Notes: generated by a model not told the origin, from the letters alone. A DNA stretch of 64,000 bases from Rhizobium sp. Root1203 (GCF_001424945.1 NZ_LMCW01000011.1:47849-111848), one strand, 5' to 3'; shown: positions 28,067 to 37,793, counted from the stretch's first letter. Translations and numbers: made by a program.

Positions 28067-29152
28067 TCAGTCGGAAAGGAGCTTCAACGATTGGGGTGCG
28101 ATGCCGAAACTGGCGGCCTCACCCAGAGCGGGCAGTGACCCAAATTGTGCTGAATGAACGAGAACCGTCATAACCGCGTGAGGGCCGAACTCCACGTGAG
28201 CTTCCAGCGAGGCGCCGAGATTGATGATCCGTCGGAGGGTGCCTGACAGCACATTCAATCCTTCGAGCGCCGGAGATGTCCCTGGCAACAGCACAATATC
28301 TTCCGGTCTCACGACACAGTAGCGAGCATTGTCGCCGTCGCATTCCTGTGCCGCGCGCAAAGTGATACCACTTCCCGCAAGCACGATGTCCGTGCCTGCC
28401 CTGGATTTCGCCGCATTCGCGATCGGCAAGATGTTCGACCTGCCGATGAAATCTGCGACGAAGGTGGAAGCGGGGTCTTGGTAGATGGCACTCGGATCGC
28501 CCTGTTGGGCTATGGCGCCCTTGCACATTACCACGATCCGATCGGACATTGCCATAGCTTCCTCCTGATCATGAGTCACATAGACGAAGGTCATGCCGAG
28601 CTCCTGCTGGAGGTCTTTCAGTTCGGCCCGCATTACCTCACGCAGTTTGAGATCCAGGTTTGACAGCGGCTCGTCGAGCAACAAAACGGACGGTCTGGGT
28701 GCCAAAGCGCGGGCGAGCGCGACGCGCTGCTGCTGGCCACCGGACAGTGATTTGGGATAACGCTCTGCGAGCGCCTCGAGATGAACACTTTGAAGGGCCG
28801 CCCGCACGATCGGCGCAATATCGGCTTTCGGCATCGCTTTCATCTTGAGACCAAAGGCGACATTCTCCGCGACCGTCATATGCGGAAACAGGGCGTAGTT
28901 CTGAAACACGAGACCAATGTTTCGCCGTTCTGGCGGTATGTTGACCTGGCTGCGCCCACGGATACGAATATCTCCGGCAGATGGCTCGCTAAAGCCGGCC
29001 ATCATATTGAGTGTTGTGGTTTTTCCGCATCCGGAAGGCCCGAGAATGCTAACGAATTCACCTTTGGGGATCTGCAAGTCGATGTCCTTGACGACGCAGA
29101 CAGCGCCGAAGGATTTGCTGACGGAAAGAAGTTCCACGTCGAAGTTGCTCAT
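28067..29152 (-). CDS. ABC transporter ATP-binding protein, PotA/FbpC type
   Basis: A 361-residue ATPase: Walker A GPSGCGKTT at residues 38-46, signature LSGGQQQRV, Walker B SVLLLDEP, switch His in YVTHDQEE and a C-terminal TOBE region (VVRPEDIVLLPG). It belongs to the polyamine/iron subclass and pairs with the two permeases and the binding protein upstream. It overlaps the second permease gene by 4 bp. Confidence 0.93.
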   Translation of the reverse strand: MSNFDVELLSVSKSFGAVCVVKDIDLQIPKGEFVSILGPSGCGKTTTLNMMAGFSEPSAGDIRIRGRSQVNIPPERRNIGLVFQNYALFPHMTVAENVAFGLKMKAMPKADIAPIVRAALQSVHLEALAERYPKSLSGGQQQRVALARALAPRPSVLLLDEPLSNLDLKLREVMRAELKDLQQELGMTFVYVTHDQEEAMAMSDRIVVMCKGAIAQQGDPSAIYQDPASTFVADFIGRSNILPIANAAKSRAGTDIVLAGSGITLRAAQECDGDNARYCVVRPEDIVLLPGTSPALEGLNVLSGTLRRIINLGASLEAHVEFGPHAVMTVLVHSAQFGSLPALGEAASFGIAPQSLKLLSD

Positions 29153-29952
29153 TTGCTGCCACCATGCAGTTGGGCGGAAAAACCACCTAGTTTCTCAAAT
29201 GTGAAAATCACGATCAGGATGAACACCATCGAGGCGACGTTGACTGCCGCCATCACTGGATCCAGGCTGTACTCAAGATAATTGATGACGGTGATCGGCA
29301 GAGTGGTATCGCCCGGCCTTACGAGGAAGACCGAAAGCGGAATATTGTTGAAGGATATGATGAACGCGAACGTCATTCCCGACAGAAGACCTGGCTTGAC
29401 GGCGGGCAGCAGAATGAACCGGGCACACTGCCACCGACTGGCTCCGAGGATCTGACCCGCGCGGTAGAGATTCCCGTCAAAATTCGCAATCGAGGTCGCA
29501 ACCATGCGGACAACGAAAGGGAGTGCCAGAACAGAGTGAGCAGCAATCAGTGCCGGTGTGCCCAGCACCGATTGCAGGCCGATCGTCGACAGGAAGAGCA
29601 CGATTGCGACCCCCTTAACGATCTGGGGAACTGACAGCGGAGACAGGATTGCAGCCATGAGTGCGTCGCTGCCTGCTATTTTTTCGTGCGCAACAAAATA
29701 GGCTGCGAGCATGCCGAGGACACCGCTGATCGCAGAGACCACAGTGGCGATCTTCACACTCAACCAGAATGGCTGAAGCCATCGCTGCACAGCAACCTCT
29801 CCATACCACCTGGCAGTCCATTCCCATGGTCGGAACGTGATCTCCGCCGTCGGGCTGAGGGATGCGGCGACGACCACGAGAAGCGGTAGGGTTATGAACG
29901 ATAATACCGCGGCCAGGGCGACCCAGAACAGGACTGAGCTAAACCGGTTCAT
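29149..29952 (-). CDS. ABC transporter permease, PotC-like
   Basis: A protein of about 267 residues with six hydrophobic segments and the EAA-type loop (YRAGQILGASRWQCARFILLP). GGGAGG precedes the ATG at 29952, which overlaps the stop of the other permease gene (ATGA). The longer frame to 30075 runs into that gene and is rejected. It is the second half of the importer channel. Confidence 0.92.
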   Translation of the reverse strand: MNRFSSVLFWVALAAVLSFITLPLLVVVAASLSPTAEITFRPWEWTARWYGEVAVQRWLQPFWLSVKIATVVSAISGVLGMLAAYFVAHEKIAGSDALMAAILSPLSVPQIVKGVAIVLFLSTIGLQSVLGTPALIAAHSVLALPFVVRMVATSIANFDGNLYRAGQILGASRWQCARFILLPAVKPGLLSGMTFAFIISFNNIPLSVFLVRPGDTTLPITVINYLEYSLDPVMAAVNVASMVFILIVIFTFEKLGGFSAQLHGGSK

Positions 29953-30848
29953 GCACGACCTCCCGGGTGACTGGTACGCTTGGCGCGTTGGGATGCTTCG
30001 AAGCGAACGCCCACGTAGGAGATCGCAAGCATCAGAATAAGGAGCGCGTTTGCCATCACCGCGGCGAAGGGCCAATCGATATAGAAGAGGACCTGTTCTG
30101 AAATCATCGTGGCGAGGACCTTGAAACCGGCCCCGCCCAGCAAGGCCGGTGTGGCGTAGGCGCTCGCCGCCATGGTGAAGGATAGTAGGAAAGAACTCAC
30201 CAGACCCGGCACCGAGAGCGGCAGAAGGATATGCCTGACCACAGCAAGCCGCGACGCACCGAGTATCTGTGCAGCGCGCTCGAGATTGTCGTCGATCCCC
30301 TGAATGCTTGTCGTCAGCGACAGGATGGCGAAAGGCAGCACAACATGGGTCAAGCCCACAACGACCGCGAACAGGTTTTTCGACAACGGCAGCGGTGACG
30401 AAATCAGACCAACGTGGATGAGAGTGTCATTGATGAACCCCCGATCCTCAAGAATGATGAGCCATCCATAGGTCCGAAGAACGACGCCGGCAAGCTCCGG
30501 GGCAAGTGCCAGGGCAAAGACCACTGAGCGCCACCTGCTCGTCGAGCGGGCGAGATAGTAAGCCACCGGATAGGCAAGCATTGTTGCGGAAACCGCGACC
30601 ATGCCGGACATGAGGGCGGTTCGCCAAAACCCCCGCAATGACAGCCCGTCCGTCAGAAAACGCGTGTAATTTTGCAACCCAACGTTCGTCGTTGCCGTGT
30701 CATGGAAACTCATTGCGACCATCATGCCCATCGGCAGCGCAAAGAAGATGATAAGCAGGCCCATCGCTGGCGAAAGCCCAAGAATTGCGATGGTATTTGC
30801 GCGACGAGGTGCCGCGGAATGGGGAAGATCCAAGGCGAGTGTGCTCAT
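29949..30848 (-). CDS. ABC transporter permease, PotB-like
   Basis: A 299-residue inner-membrane protein with six predicted helices and an EAA-type loop (ERAAQILGASRLAVVRHILLPL). It pairs with the PotC-like permease. It starts 9 bp after the substrate-binding protein gene. Confidence 0.92.
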   Translation of the reverse strand: MSTLALDLPHSAAPRRANTIAILGLSPAMGLLIIFFALPMGMMVAMSFHDTATTNVGLQNYTRFLTDGLSLRGFWRTALMSGMVAVSATMLAYPVAYYLARSTSRWRSVVFALALAPELAGVVLRTYGWLIILEDRGFINDTLIHVGLISSPLPLSKNLFAVVVGLTHVVLPFAILSLTTSIQGIDDNLERAAQILGASRLAVVRHILLPLSVPGLVSSFLLSFTMAASAYATPALLGGAGFKVLATMISEQVLFYIDWPFAAVMANALLILMLAISYVGVRFEASQRAKRTSHPGGRA

Positions 30849-30857
30849 GTTCTCCCC

Positions 30858-31907
30858 TCAGTTCGCATGCGCGACGACGTCACGCTCCCACTGGTCGGCC
30901 CATTTTGACAGGCGCTCAGTGACGACCGAAAGATCAGGGAGCATCAAGGACGCAAGATCGGCTTCCGATGTTATCTGACGAGCTCTGATGTCTTGAGGAA
31001 CGTCAATATCGGTGCGGGCGCTTCCGACCTTATAGCCTCGCACCCAGGCTTCCTGGCTTGTGCGCTCCAGAAAGAAATCGATGAACTTGGCCGCCGCTTC
31101 CTTATGCTCCGTGCCAATCGGGATATTCAGGGTCGCGACAAGTGGGATCGTACCATCTTTCGGCCTCACATAGTCGACTGGAAGTCCACTATCGACAAGC
31201 AGCTGCGCCCGGCCGTTCCAGAACGGCATTGCCCAGACCGTCCCATCCTTAATGTAACTTTCGAGGATTGCTGAGCTCTGCTCGAAGCCTATCGATTGCT
31301 TGGCCACTTCAGATAGCGCCTTGAACCCTGGATCGAGATTGTCGACGAGATCGCCGCCATTCATGACCGAGAACACCTCGACGAGATAAAGCGCCATGAT
31401 GTTCTGGAAGGTCGGCAGCACGATTTTCCCTTTGAGTTCGGGGGACGCCAGCGCCGACCAGGAAACCGGTGGCGTCGGGAGCTTGTCCTTTCGATAAAGA
31501 AGCGACATGTACTGAACCTCATGCACGGCTCCGCATGGGCCCGCGGCGGCTGAAATCCTTGGTGAAAGATGCTTGAGGTTTGGAATGGTCGCGGAATCCA
31601 GCTTCGCTAGTACCCCGTCCCGACATCCCTGGAGGGATTGCGATGCTGTCATCACAACAACGTCGAAGCCGGGATACCCCTTCGTCGCCTTGATCTTCGC
31701 GTAGTCCTGGGACGCAGACCCGACGGCATCGTAGACGACGCTGATGCCCGTCGCGGCCTCGAATGGCTCAATGATAGCCTTGCGGATGATCGCTTCGTAA
31801 GGTCCGCCATAACTATTGACGACAAGCGTCTCGGCCCGCACTTGACCGGCAAAAGCGGCGAAGACGAAAGCTGATGACAGTACACAAATGTGGCGCGTTT
31901 TTCCCAT
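30858..31907 (-). CDS. ABC transporter substrate-binding protein, PotD-like (family 1)
   Basis: A 349-residue periplasmic protein with a signal peptide ending near QVRA (residues 22-25), then TLVVNSYGGPYEAIIRKAII, the common start of spermidine/putrescine- and iron-type binding proteins. It is the first gene of the operon that continues to about 22.7 kb, so it probably defines what the pathway consumes. The ligand is unknown; polyamine-like or amide compounds are reasonable guesses. Confidence 0.9.
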   Translation of the reverse strand: MGKTRHICVLSSAFVFAAFAGQVRAETLVVNSYGGPYEAIIRKAIIEPFEAATGISVVYDAVGSASQDYAKIKATKGYPGFDVVVMTASQSLQGCRDGVLAKLDSATIPNLKHLSPRISAAAGPCGAVHEVQYMSLLYRKDKLPTPPVSWSALASPELKGKIVLPTFQNIMALYLVEVFSVMNGGDLVDNLDPGFKALSEVAKQSIGFEQSSAILESYIKDGTVWAMPFWNGRAQLLVDSGLPVDYVRPKDGTIPLVATLNIPIGTEHKEAAAKFIDFFLERTSQEAWVRGYKVGSARTDIDVPQDIRARQITSEADLASLMLPDLSVVTERLSKWADQWERDVVAHAN

Positions 31908-32355
31908 GGTGTTTATCTCGCTGTTGGCGTTGTTCCCACTGGAATGGTTCCTCGGATGTTGAAGAAAGATCCAATATCCGATCTTAAGGATTCATGCCCG
32001 GGACCTATCAATCAGCGCTTCAACCACAATCACCACATGGTTGATCGGGCGCCAACGCCCACGCGCACGAGGAACAGTGCGACGAGCTGAACTATTCGGA
32101 TCCGTTATTAATGCCCTCGAAATCGCATTGGTAACCAGCCTCCCTTCCTAACAAACATTTGCCTGTCGCTTGGGGAACACACCGATCGGAACAGGTGCTG
32201 CCGACAGACCTCGTTCGCCTGGGGGTAGGAGGACGACGCGTAAATAGGCATCCCATTTTCGGTCGGGCGACCCCGGATTTTCACAAAAACAGGCAGGAGT
32301 TGCCGGCTTCCGGCCACGAGAACTCATGCCCAACAGAAACAATTGGATAACAAAA
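31908..32355. other. Divergent intergenic region between transporter operon and porin
   Basis: About 450 bp with no gene-like frame. It must hold the promoters of the minus-strand catabolic operon and of the plus-strand porin. I see no promoter or operator pattern strong enough to annotate. Confidence 0.5.
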
Positions 32356-33369
32356 ATGAAATCAGCATTATTGATTTTGGGGATCAGCTCGGCACTGGGA
32401 ACGGCAGGTGGCGCGAGTGCCGCCGAGGCGACTTTGGCCGCTGAACCGGAGGCAGTAGAGTATGTTCGGACTTGTGACGCGTTTGGCGCGGGATATTTCC
32501 ACATCCCTGGCACAGAAACGTGCCTTTCGGTTGGCGGATATGTACGCACCGAAGTCCGCTTCGGTCGAAACCGGTCTGGTCGATCGGACTATTCATTTTG
32601 GTCGCGGGCGCAAACGACATTTAGCGCAAAGAGCGATACCGAATTCGGCGCATTGACCGGTGTCATCACGTTGAGGGCCAACGCCGAGAACGCCACCACG
32701 AATACGACGATTCTCCAGGAGGGATTTGTCGACATCGCCGGATTACGTGCTGGTATGCAGTATTCCTTTTGGGATGATAGCCCTTCCGGCGACACGGACG
32801 TCGTTTCTTCCAACAGCACAATTCACAACTCCCTCCGCTACGTTTACGCCGGCTCAAGTTTCAGCGCCGGGATATCGCTTGATGAACTCGAGGAGCGCTA
32901 CGACACCAAACCCGGTGAGGGGCCGAATAACATGGGGATCGCAGCTCAATTGTTCGCGGATACCGGCAAGGTCAGTGGGTATCTCCTGGCCGGCTACGAT
33001 ACTGATACCAGGGAGGCGGCCGTCCGGGCGTTCCTGTATGCGGATGTCGGCCCCGGTGAGCTCGGCGTCTATGGCGTCTGGGCGAGCGGCGCTAACTACT
33101 ACTATGAAGAATCCGAATGGACCGTCGGCGCCCAGTATGCGCTTAAGTTGAACGAGAAGATTTCCATCACACCGGGCTATCAGTTTTTTAGCAAAACCGC
33201 ACTCGACAGCTCCGGAGAATTCGACGGTCCGAATGCCTGGAAAGCCGGCGTGACGGCGGATTTCAAGATCGTAAAGAACATGGCCGCGAAGCTGTCGGTG
33301 CAGTACTACGATGTCGATAACGCGGATGGACAGTTGCTTGGCTTCCTACGCCTACAGCGCACGTTCTAA
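32356..33369 (+). CDS. Outer-membrane porin, Omp2b/RopA family
   Basis: A 337-residue protein with a signal peptide (ending GGASA), the rhizobial porin signature EYVRTCDAFGAGYFHIPGTE, CLSVGGYVRTE, repeated amphipathic strands and a C-terminal Phe (RLQRTF), as needed for outer-membrane insertion. It should form a general diffusion channel. The ATG at 32356 is favoured over the upstream in-frame start because the signal peptide begins there. Confidence 0.93.
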   Translation: MKSALLILGISSALGTAGGASAAEATLAAEPEAVEYVRTCDAFGAGYFHIPGTETCLSVGGYVRTEVRFGRNRSGRSDYSFWSRAQTTFSAKSDTEFGALTGVITLRANAENATTNTTILQEGFVDIAGLRAGMQYSFWDDSPSGDTDVVSSNSTIHNSLRYVYAGSSFSAGISLDELEERYDTKPGEGPNNMGIAAQLFADTGKVSGYLLAGYDTDTREAAVRAFLYADVGPGELGVYGVWASGANYYYEESEWTVGAQYALKLNEKISITPGYQFFSKTALDSSGEFDGPNAWKAGVTADFKIVKNMAAKLSVQYYDVDNADGQLLGFLRLQRTF

Positions 33370-33376
33370 AAACAAA

Positions 33377-33402
33377 CCGGCCCGAGTTGCATCGCGGGCC
33401 GG
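33377..33402 (+). terminator. Strong hairpin after porin gene
   Basis: CCGGCCCG and CGGGCCGG form a perfect 8-bp GC stem with a 10-base loop, 7 bp after the porin stop. No T-tract follows, so it may end transcription only partly or protect the mRNA 3' end. Confidence 0.6.
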
Positions 33403-33598
33403 CTGCTACATCGCGCTAGGAGGTTATCAAGTTATCGGGATATATATGCGATGAGATTGCGTTGATCCGAGCGCGACTGGTTCGCTGCGGTGGGGAGCAT
33501 ACAGAAAGTTCGTCAATCAGTTCGAAATAATCTTGTGTTTATACTGACAACGACCTCCTACGGTCACGAATGATTTGCTTCCCACAAGGATTTACCCG

Positions 33599-34024
33599 AT
33601 GGCTGATGAGAAGAACCTGATCCCTGCAGTCGAGACGACATCTGTCGAAGAGACTTCGAAAACAAAAGACAAGAGGACACGCGCACCGCGGAAGCCTAAG
33701 GCCGTGGTGGAACCGGTTGCCGTGAGCGCGCCGGTAAAAAAGACACGCGGCCGGGGAAAGAAAACCGCAGCGTCCAATACGCCAGCAACTTCTGTCGCGG
33801 TTACGCCGGCCGCCAAGTCATCTGCTAGCGCGAAGAAGCCTGCCGCTCCGAATGTTCAGCCTGCCAAGCGGGCGCAGCAGAAAGTCGGGGTCGCCCCGGC
33901 TGAAACGGACGGTTTCGCAGAACTTCTGAAGCTCGAGGAGGAGAACCAGAAACTGCGCAAGACACTATCCGAGAAGCTCCGCGGCGAAAACGCCGACCTC
34001 CGCAAGAAGCTTGGATTGATTTGA
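33599..34024 (+). CDS. SyrB-like regulatory protein
   Basis: A 141-residue protein with a Lys/Ala/Pro-rich, histone-like N-terminal two-thirds and a C-terminal coiled coil (FAELLKLEEENQKLRKTLSE, then LRGENADLRKKLGL). The layout matches Sinorhizobium meliloti SyrB, a regulator that lowers syrM and exopolysaccharide/nod expression. AAGGA lies before the ATG at 33599; the GTG/ATG choices further upstream are less well spaced. A strong terminator follows. Confidence 0.8.
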   Translation: MADEKNLIPAVETTSVEETSKTKDKRTRAPRKPKAVVEPVAVSAPVKKTRGRGKKTAASNTPATSVAVTPAAKSSASAKKPAAPNVQPAKRAQQKVGVAPAETDGFAELLKLEEENQKLRKTLSEKLRGENADLRKKLGLI

Positions 34025-34068
34025 AGATCAGACCCACCGACGGCTGTCTTAGGGACGATTGATGGCGA

Positions 34069-34099
34069 AAGACTGGGCTCGCATTGCAAGCCCAGTCTT
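34069..34099 (+). terminator. Terminator hairpin after the SyrB-like gene
   Basis: AAGACTGGGCT and AGCCCAGTCTT form a perfect 11-bp stem with a 9-base loop about 45 bp after the stop. No long T-tract follows, but the stem is strong. Confidence 0.7.
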
Positions 34100-34521
34100 C
34101 AGCAAAGGTCTAAGAAACCGAGTGGGGAAACGAGGATGAAATCACGGTGTCAGTTGATCCAGAGGTTTGCCTTTCGGCGCTCCGGGCTGACGGAAGACGC
34201 CAGCTGTCCCCAGCTTCGCCGTCGCGTCCCAGAGCATCGGGCTCAGCGGCAACTACCGCGGTTTCACGCGAGTTTCATCAACAACCAATGCGGTCCATAG
34301 GCGGGGTGCTGGAACAGATCCCGGTCTCACGGCATAATCAAGGATATCCTCGAAAGAAAAGCGATGCCCATGACGCCTCACAGCGGCTGTTGGAACTGGC
34401 ATTTAATTAAGGCATTCGTAATATGATCGCACACAGAAAAAACGTGTGCATCACCGTCACTCGTTCTCCTGCGAGGGCTTCCTTTGTCGAGCGCCGGAAC
34501 ACTGTTCTGTGGGGTAGCAGA
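34100..34521. other. Intergenic region, no gene recognised
   Basis: About 420 bp between the terminator and a small minus-strand gene. The only open frame (34147-34410, plus) is Arg/Ser-rich with no SD and looks like chance. I see no repeat or RNA gene. Confidence 0.45.
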
Positions 34522-34743
34522 TTACTCCGCGGCGTGCCGGAGCTGGTATCCTTCGAGCGGTTCAACGAGCGCGATGATCTCGAAGTCTGCGATCATGTAG
34601 TGTTGTTCCGAACCCACGACGGCCAATGTCCAGAAGTCAGGATCTTCGCCGAAGATTGTACAAACCTGCACAATCGTTATTCGGCCGTCAGCATGCTTGT
34701 TCGATCGCGCCCAATAGAACTCGTCTGGAACCAAACTCTTCAT
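34522..34743 (-). CDS. Small hypothetical protein, 73 residues
   Basis: A soluble protein beginning KSLVPDEFYWARSN and containing ITIVQVCTIFGEDPDFWTLA and HYMIADFEIIALVEP, a beta-rich pattern. GGGAG lies before the ATG. Small proteins of this kind are common in rhizobia; no function is known to me. It stands alone between terminator-bounded genes. Confidence 0.65.
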   Translation of the reverse strand: MKSLVPDEFYWARSNKHADGRITIVQVCTIFGEDPDFWTLAVVGSEQHYMIADFEIIALVEPLEGYQLRHAAE

Positions 34744-34988
34744 AACGCTACTCCCTACGCTACGAGGCCACGATATCAGAAAATGGAAATATGACTATAG
34801 CTCGTATTTGGGCGTCCACAGCGCAAGCGATCCAGGCAACGCAGCTGTTTCGTCAACATGTGACATCGCTCGTGAAGGATATGGAGGCGCCAATGCGAAG
34901 CGGACTTACTTTGGTTCCGAATGATTGAATCGATCAGCGGACGAGCATTGCGGGGGAGTATCGGTCTAGCCGTGAAGTTGGAGCCTAA

Positions 34989-35456
34989 TCAGGTCAAACC
35001 TGTCAAATTGGGATCCGCCTGTACCATCGTTGCCAACTCCAAGCCTCGTTTGTATTTCACGTGATCTGATCCCACGGTGTTGGCTTGCTGCAGGTTGTCC
35101 TGGAGATCGGCGATCTTCACAGGGCAGGCGAGTTTGTTCGCGACTGCCCGGATTACGAACTGATCATCGGTTTCGTCCTTGCGATGGGTGAGGGCGTCAA
35201 CAGCATCAACGACGTCGTTGCTAAACCCCAGTTTCCGAAGACGGTCGAAATCCCAGCCGTCGCATTTCTCAACGATATCGTGAAGGAACGCGACGGTCTT
35301 CTCCTTGATGCCCTGGACGCGATCAGCCACTCGCTCACAATGGCTGATGTAAGACTGACCTGTCTTGTCCGTCTGCCCCTGATGCGCTTCGGCCGCGACC
35401 TGTCGGGCGGTCTCGAGTTCCGGAGCGTCAGCTGAAGTCTCGCCATGCTTTGCCAT
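34989..35456 (-). CDS. Small HD-domain hydrolase (SpoT/MESH1-like)
   Basis: A 155-residue protein consisting of a single HD domain: a His near HCERVADRV, the HD pair in AFLHDIVEKC, and a late Asp in VKIADLQDN. This is the order seen in (p)ppGpp hydrolases of the SpoT HD/MESH1 type, without synthetase, TGS or ACT domains. GGAGGAG precedes the ATG. It may act as a small alarmone hydrolase; a general nucleotide phosphohydrolase is the alternative. Confidence 0.82.
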   Translation of the reverse strand: MAKHGETSADAPELETARQVAAEAHQGQTDKTGQSYISHCERVADRVQGIKEKTVAFLHDIVEKCDGWDFDRLRKLGFSNDVVDAVDALTHRKDETDDQFVIRAVANKLACPVKIADLQDNLQQANTVGSDHVKYKRGLELATMVQADPNLTGLT

Positions 35457-35557
35457 CGATTTTCTCCTCCGCTACGAAAACGTGGCGCGTGCCTTCGCGG
35501 TTCCACAGGGATATCTCGGCACGGACCAGCCCAAGCGCCGCCCAGCGTTCACGTCTA

Positions 35558-37459
35558 TCAGATGACGGTTTGCAGGCCGAGTTCCACCACGCGCCCGGTC
35601 GGAAGGCCAAAATAGTCGGTCGCATTGCCTGCGTTCTGGGCGAGCACGATGAACAGTCGATCCTGCCAGAACGGCATCCCGCCTTTCTTGGACGGGAGGA
35701 TTGTCCGGCGCGACAGGAAGAACGACGTTGACATGATATCGAACTTCAAGCCGAGGCCGCGGACAAGTACCAAGGCGCGTGGAATGTTAGGCGTCTCCAT
35801 ATACCCGAAGGTGATTACCAGTCGGCTGAAAAGGGGGCTGAAGCTTTCGAGGAAGATCTTGTCTGTATCAGGCACGAACGGTTCCGTAGCGGTAACAACG
35901 CTCAAGATCACGTTGTGCTCGTGAAGAACCTTGTAGTGCTTGAGGCTGTGCAGCAGTGCTGTGGGGGCACCTTCGACGTCGCTCGTAAGGAAGACGGCTG
36001 TTCCGGGCACAGTCGTGGGCGGCTTCCTGGTCAGCCTTTGAATGATACCTTCGAGAGGAACCTCGTCTGCGCGCGTTCGAGCGGCGAGCAGTCGTCTTCC
36101 TGCCATCCATGTCTGCATGATCAGGCCCATGGTGCACGCAACGGTAACCGGAACCCAGCCGCCCTGGGCAAACTTGGCGATATTCGCTATGAAGAACCCG
36201 GCGTCGATCAGGAGGAGCGGAACGATGACCGCCGCAGTACTCAGCGCCGTCCATTTCCAGATATGCCTCATGACGACGAACAGGAGGACGCTGGTGATCA
36301 GCATTTCTCCGGTGACAGCGATACCGTATGCGGCAGACAGTGCGCTAGAACTCCTGAAATATAAAACAAGCGCAACGACAAATACGAAAAGGAACGCGTT
36401 CACTTGCGGCATGAAAATCTGCCCGGAGTGCGTCTCAGACGTGTGTAATATCTGCAGTCGCGGCAGCAGGTTGAGGTGCATTGCCTGACGAACAAGGGAA
36501 TATGCCCCCGAGATGACCGCTTGGCTCGCGATCACCGTCGCCGCGGTTGCCAGACATACGATCGGCACCCGCGCCCAATCAGGATGCATGCCGAAGAAGG
36601 GATGTTCGGTCATGTCGGGGTTCGCGAGAACGAACGCACCCTGTCCGAAGTAGTTGAGAAGGAGGCATGGGAAGACGAGTGAAAACCACGCGATTACAAT
36701 CGGCCGCCTGCCAAAGTGGCCCAGGTCGACGTAGAGCGCTTCGGCCCCTGTGACCGCAAGGAAGACTGCCCCAAGTACGGCGATAGCGTGCCCGACATTC
36801 TGCGAAGCGTAAAAAACGCCATGGAGCGGGTTGATTGCGTTGAAAATTTCGAGGTCATCTAGGATATGTATGGCGCCGCTTATCCCTAAAACGAGAAACC
36901 ACACCGCCATGACGGGGCCGAAGACCGTGGCGACGCCGCCCGTGCCAAAACGCTGAACGAAGAAAAGCACGGCAATGATGGTGACAGTGATCGGCACGAT
37001 CCATGCCGACAGGCCCGGCGCAACGACCTGAATCCCTTCGACGGCAGACAAGACCGAGATCGCAGGGGTTATGATGGCGTCGCCGAGAAACAGCGAGGCG
37101 CCGGCGACGCCCAAAACAAGGATCCACGCAGGCTTTTCGGCGAATCGTTGCCGAGCAAGCGTCATCAGGGAGAGCGTTCCGCCTTCGCCCCGATTGTCTG
37201 CCCGAAGAACGAACATCACATACTTGACGGTGACGACGATTGTCAGTGCCCATATGATCAGCGAGAGAATGCCGAGCACGTTGTCCCGGTGCGATCCCGA
37301 TCCCGCTGTAGCATGTAGAGCTTCTCGAAACGCGTAGAGCGGGCTGGTGCCGATATCACCGTATACCACACCAAGTGCCGCCATCACCAACGAGGGAAGA
37401 CCACCGCGCGATTCAGTCGCCAGTTCAGGATCGTTGGAGCGAAGTTGCGGATAGGTCAC
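35558..37459 (-). CDS. kup: Low-affinity potassium transporter Kup
   Basis: A 633-residue K+ uptake protein with about twelve membrane helices in the N-terminal 440 residues and a cytoplasmic tail. Family landmarks are GVVYGDIGTSPLYAFREAL at the start and GGEGTLSLMTL-like GGTLSLMTLARQR after the second helix. The start is GTG at 37459 with AGGA upstream. Rhizobia often carry several kup copies; this one lies about 100 bp upstream of the HD hydrolase gene on the same strand. Confidence 0.95.
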   Translation of the reverse strand: MTYPQLRSNDPELATESRGGLPSLVMAALGVVYGDIGTSPLYAFREALHATAGSGSHRDNVLGILSLIIWALTIVVTVKYVMFVLRADNRGEGGTLSLMTLARQRFAEKPAWILVLGVAGASLFLGDAIITPAISVLSAVEGIQVVAPGLSAWIVPITVTIIAVLFFVQRFGTGGVATVFGPVMAVWFLVLGISGAIHILDDLEIFNAINPLHGVFYASQNVGHAIAVLGAVFLAVTGAEALYVDLGHFGRRPIVIAWFSLVFPCLLLNYFGQGAFVLANPDMTEHPFFGMHPDWARVPIVCLATAATVIASQAVISGAYSLVRQAMHLNLLPRLQILHTSETHSGQIFMPQVNAFLFVFVVALVLYFRSSSALSAAYGIAVTGEMLITSVLLFVVMRHIWKWTALSTAAVIVPLLLIDAGFFIANIAKFAQGGWVPVTVACTMGLIMQTWMAGRRLLAARTRADEVPLEGIIQRLTRKPPTTVPGTAVFLTSDVEGAPTALLHSLKHYKVLHEHNVILSVVTATEPFVPDTDKIFLESFSPLFSRLVITFGYMETPNIPRALVLVRGLGLKFDIMSTSFFLSRRTILPSKKGGMPFWQDRLFIVLAQNAGNATDYFGLPTGRVVELGLQTVI

Positions 37460-37793
37460 CGGGTAATCCTGATGGAAGCGACGTTGTTTTCAATGTCGTA
37501 GGTGATGATATCGCTTAACGCTTGGATGTGCGATTGGTTCTATCGGTGGACCCACAGCATTTGAAATGTGTGAACGAAATTTGACGGAGTCGTAGGGTGT
37601 AGGCCGTGAGTCGCGCTCAGCGTTCACGTTTGATCGCGAAGGCGCCTACCGGAACTTCCTGGTTGTGGGCTCAATGGGCACTCATTGCGTAGGCGGGTAA
37701 TACTGCATCCTGTCGCAGATAAAGGAGTTCGAGAACTTGCTGACGCTCGTTGACGAATAGGGTGGTTGCGGTGCGCGGCAAGCTTCCATACGG
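37460..37793. other. Intergenic region between kup and HNH gene
   Basis: About 330 bp, divergent. No gene or clear promoter pair is seen. Part of the N-terminus of the HNH protein could extend into this region, up to the in-frame TAG at 37758-37760. Confidence 0.4.

Noticed and set aside
34147..34410. Plus-strand 87-codon frame
   Set aside because: Low-complexity Ser/Arg content without a Shine-Dalgarno; I first suspected a transposase fragment but found no motif.
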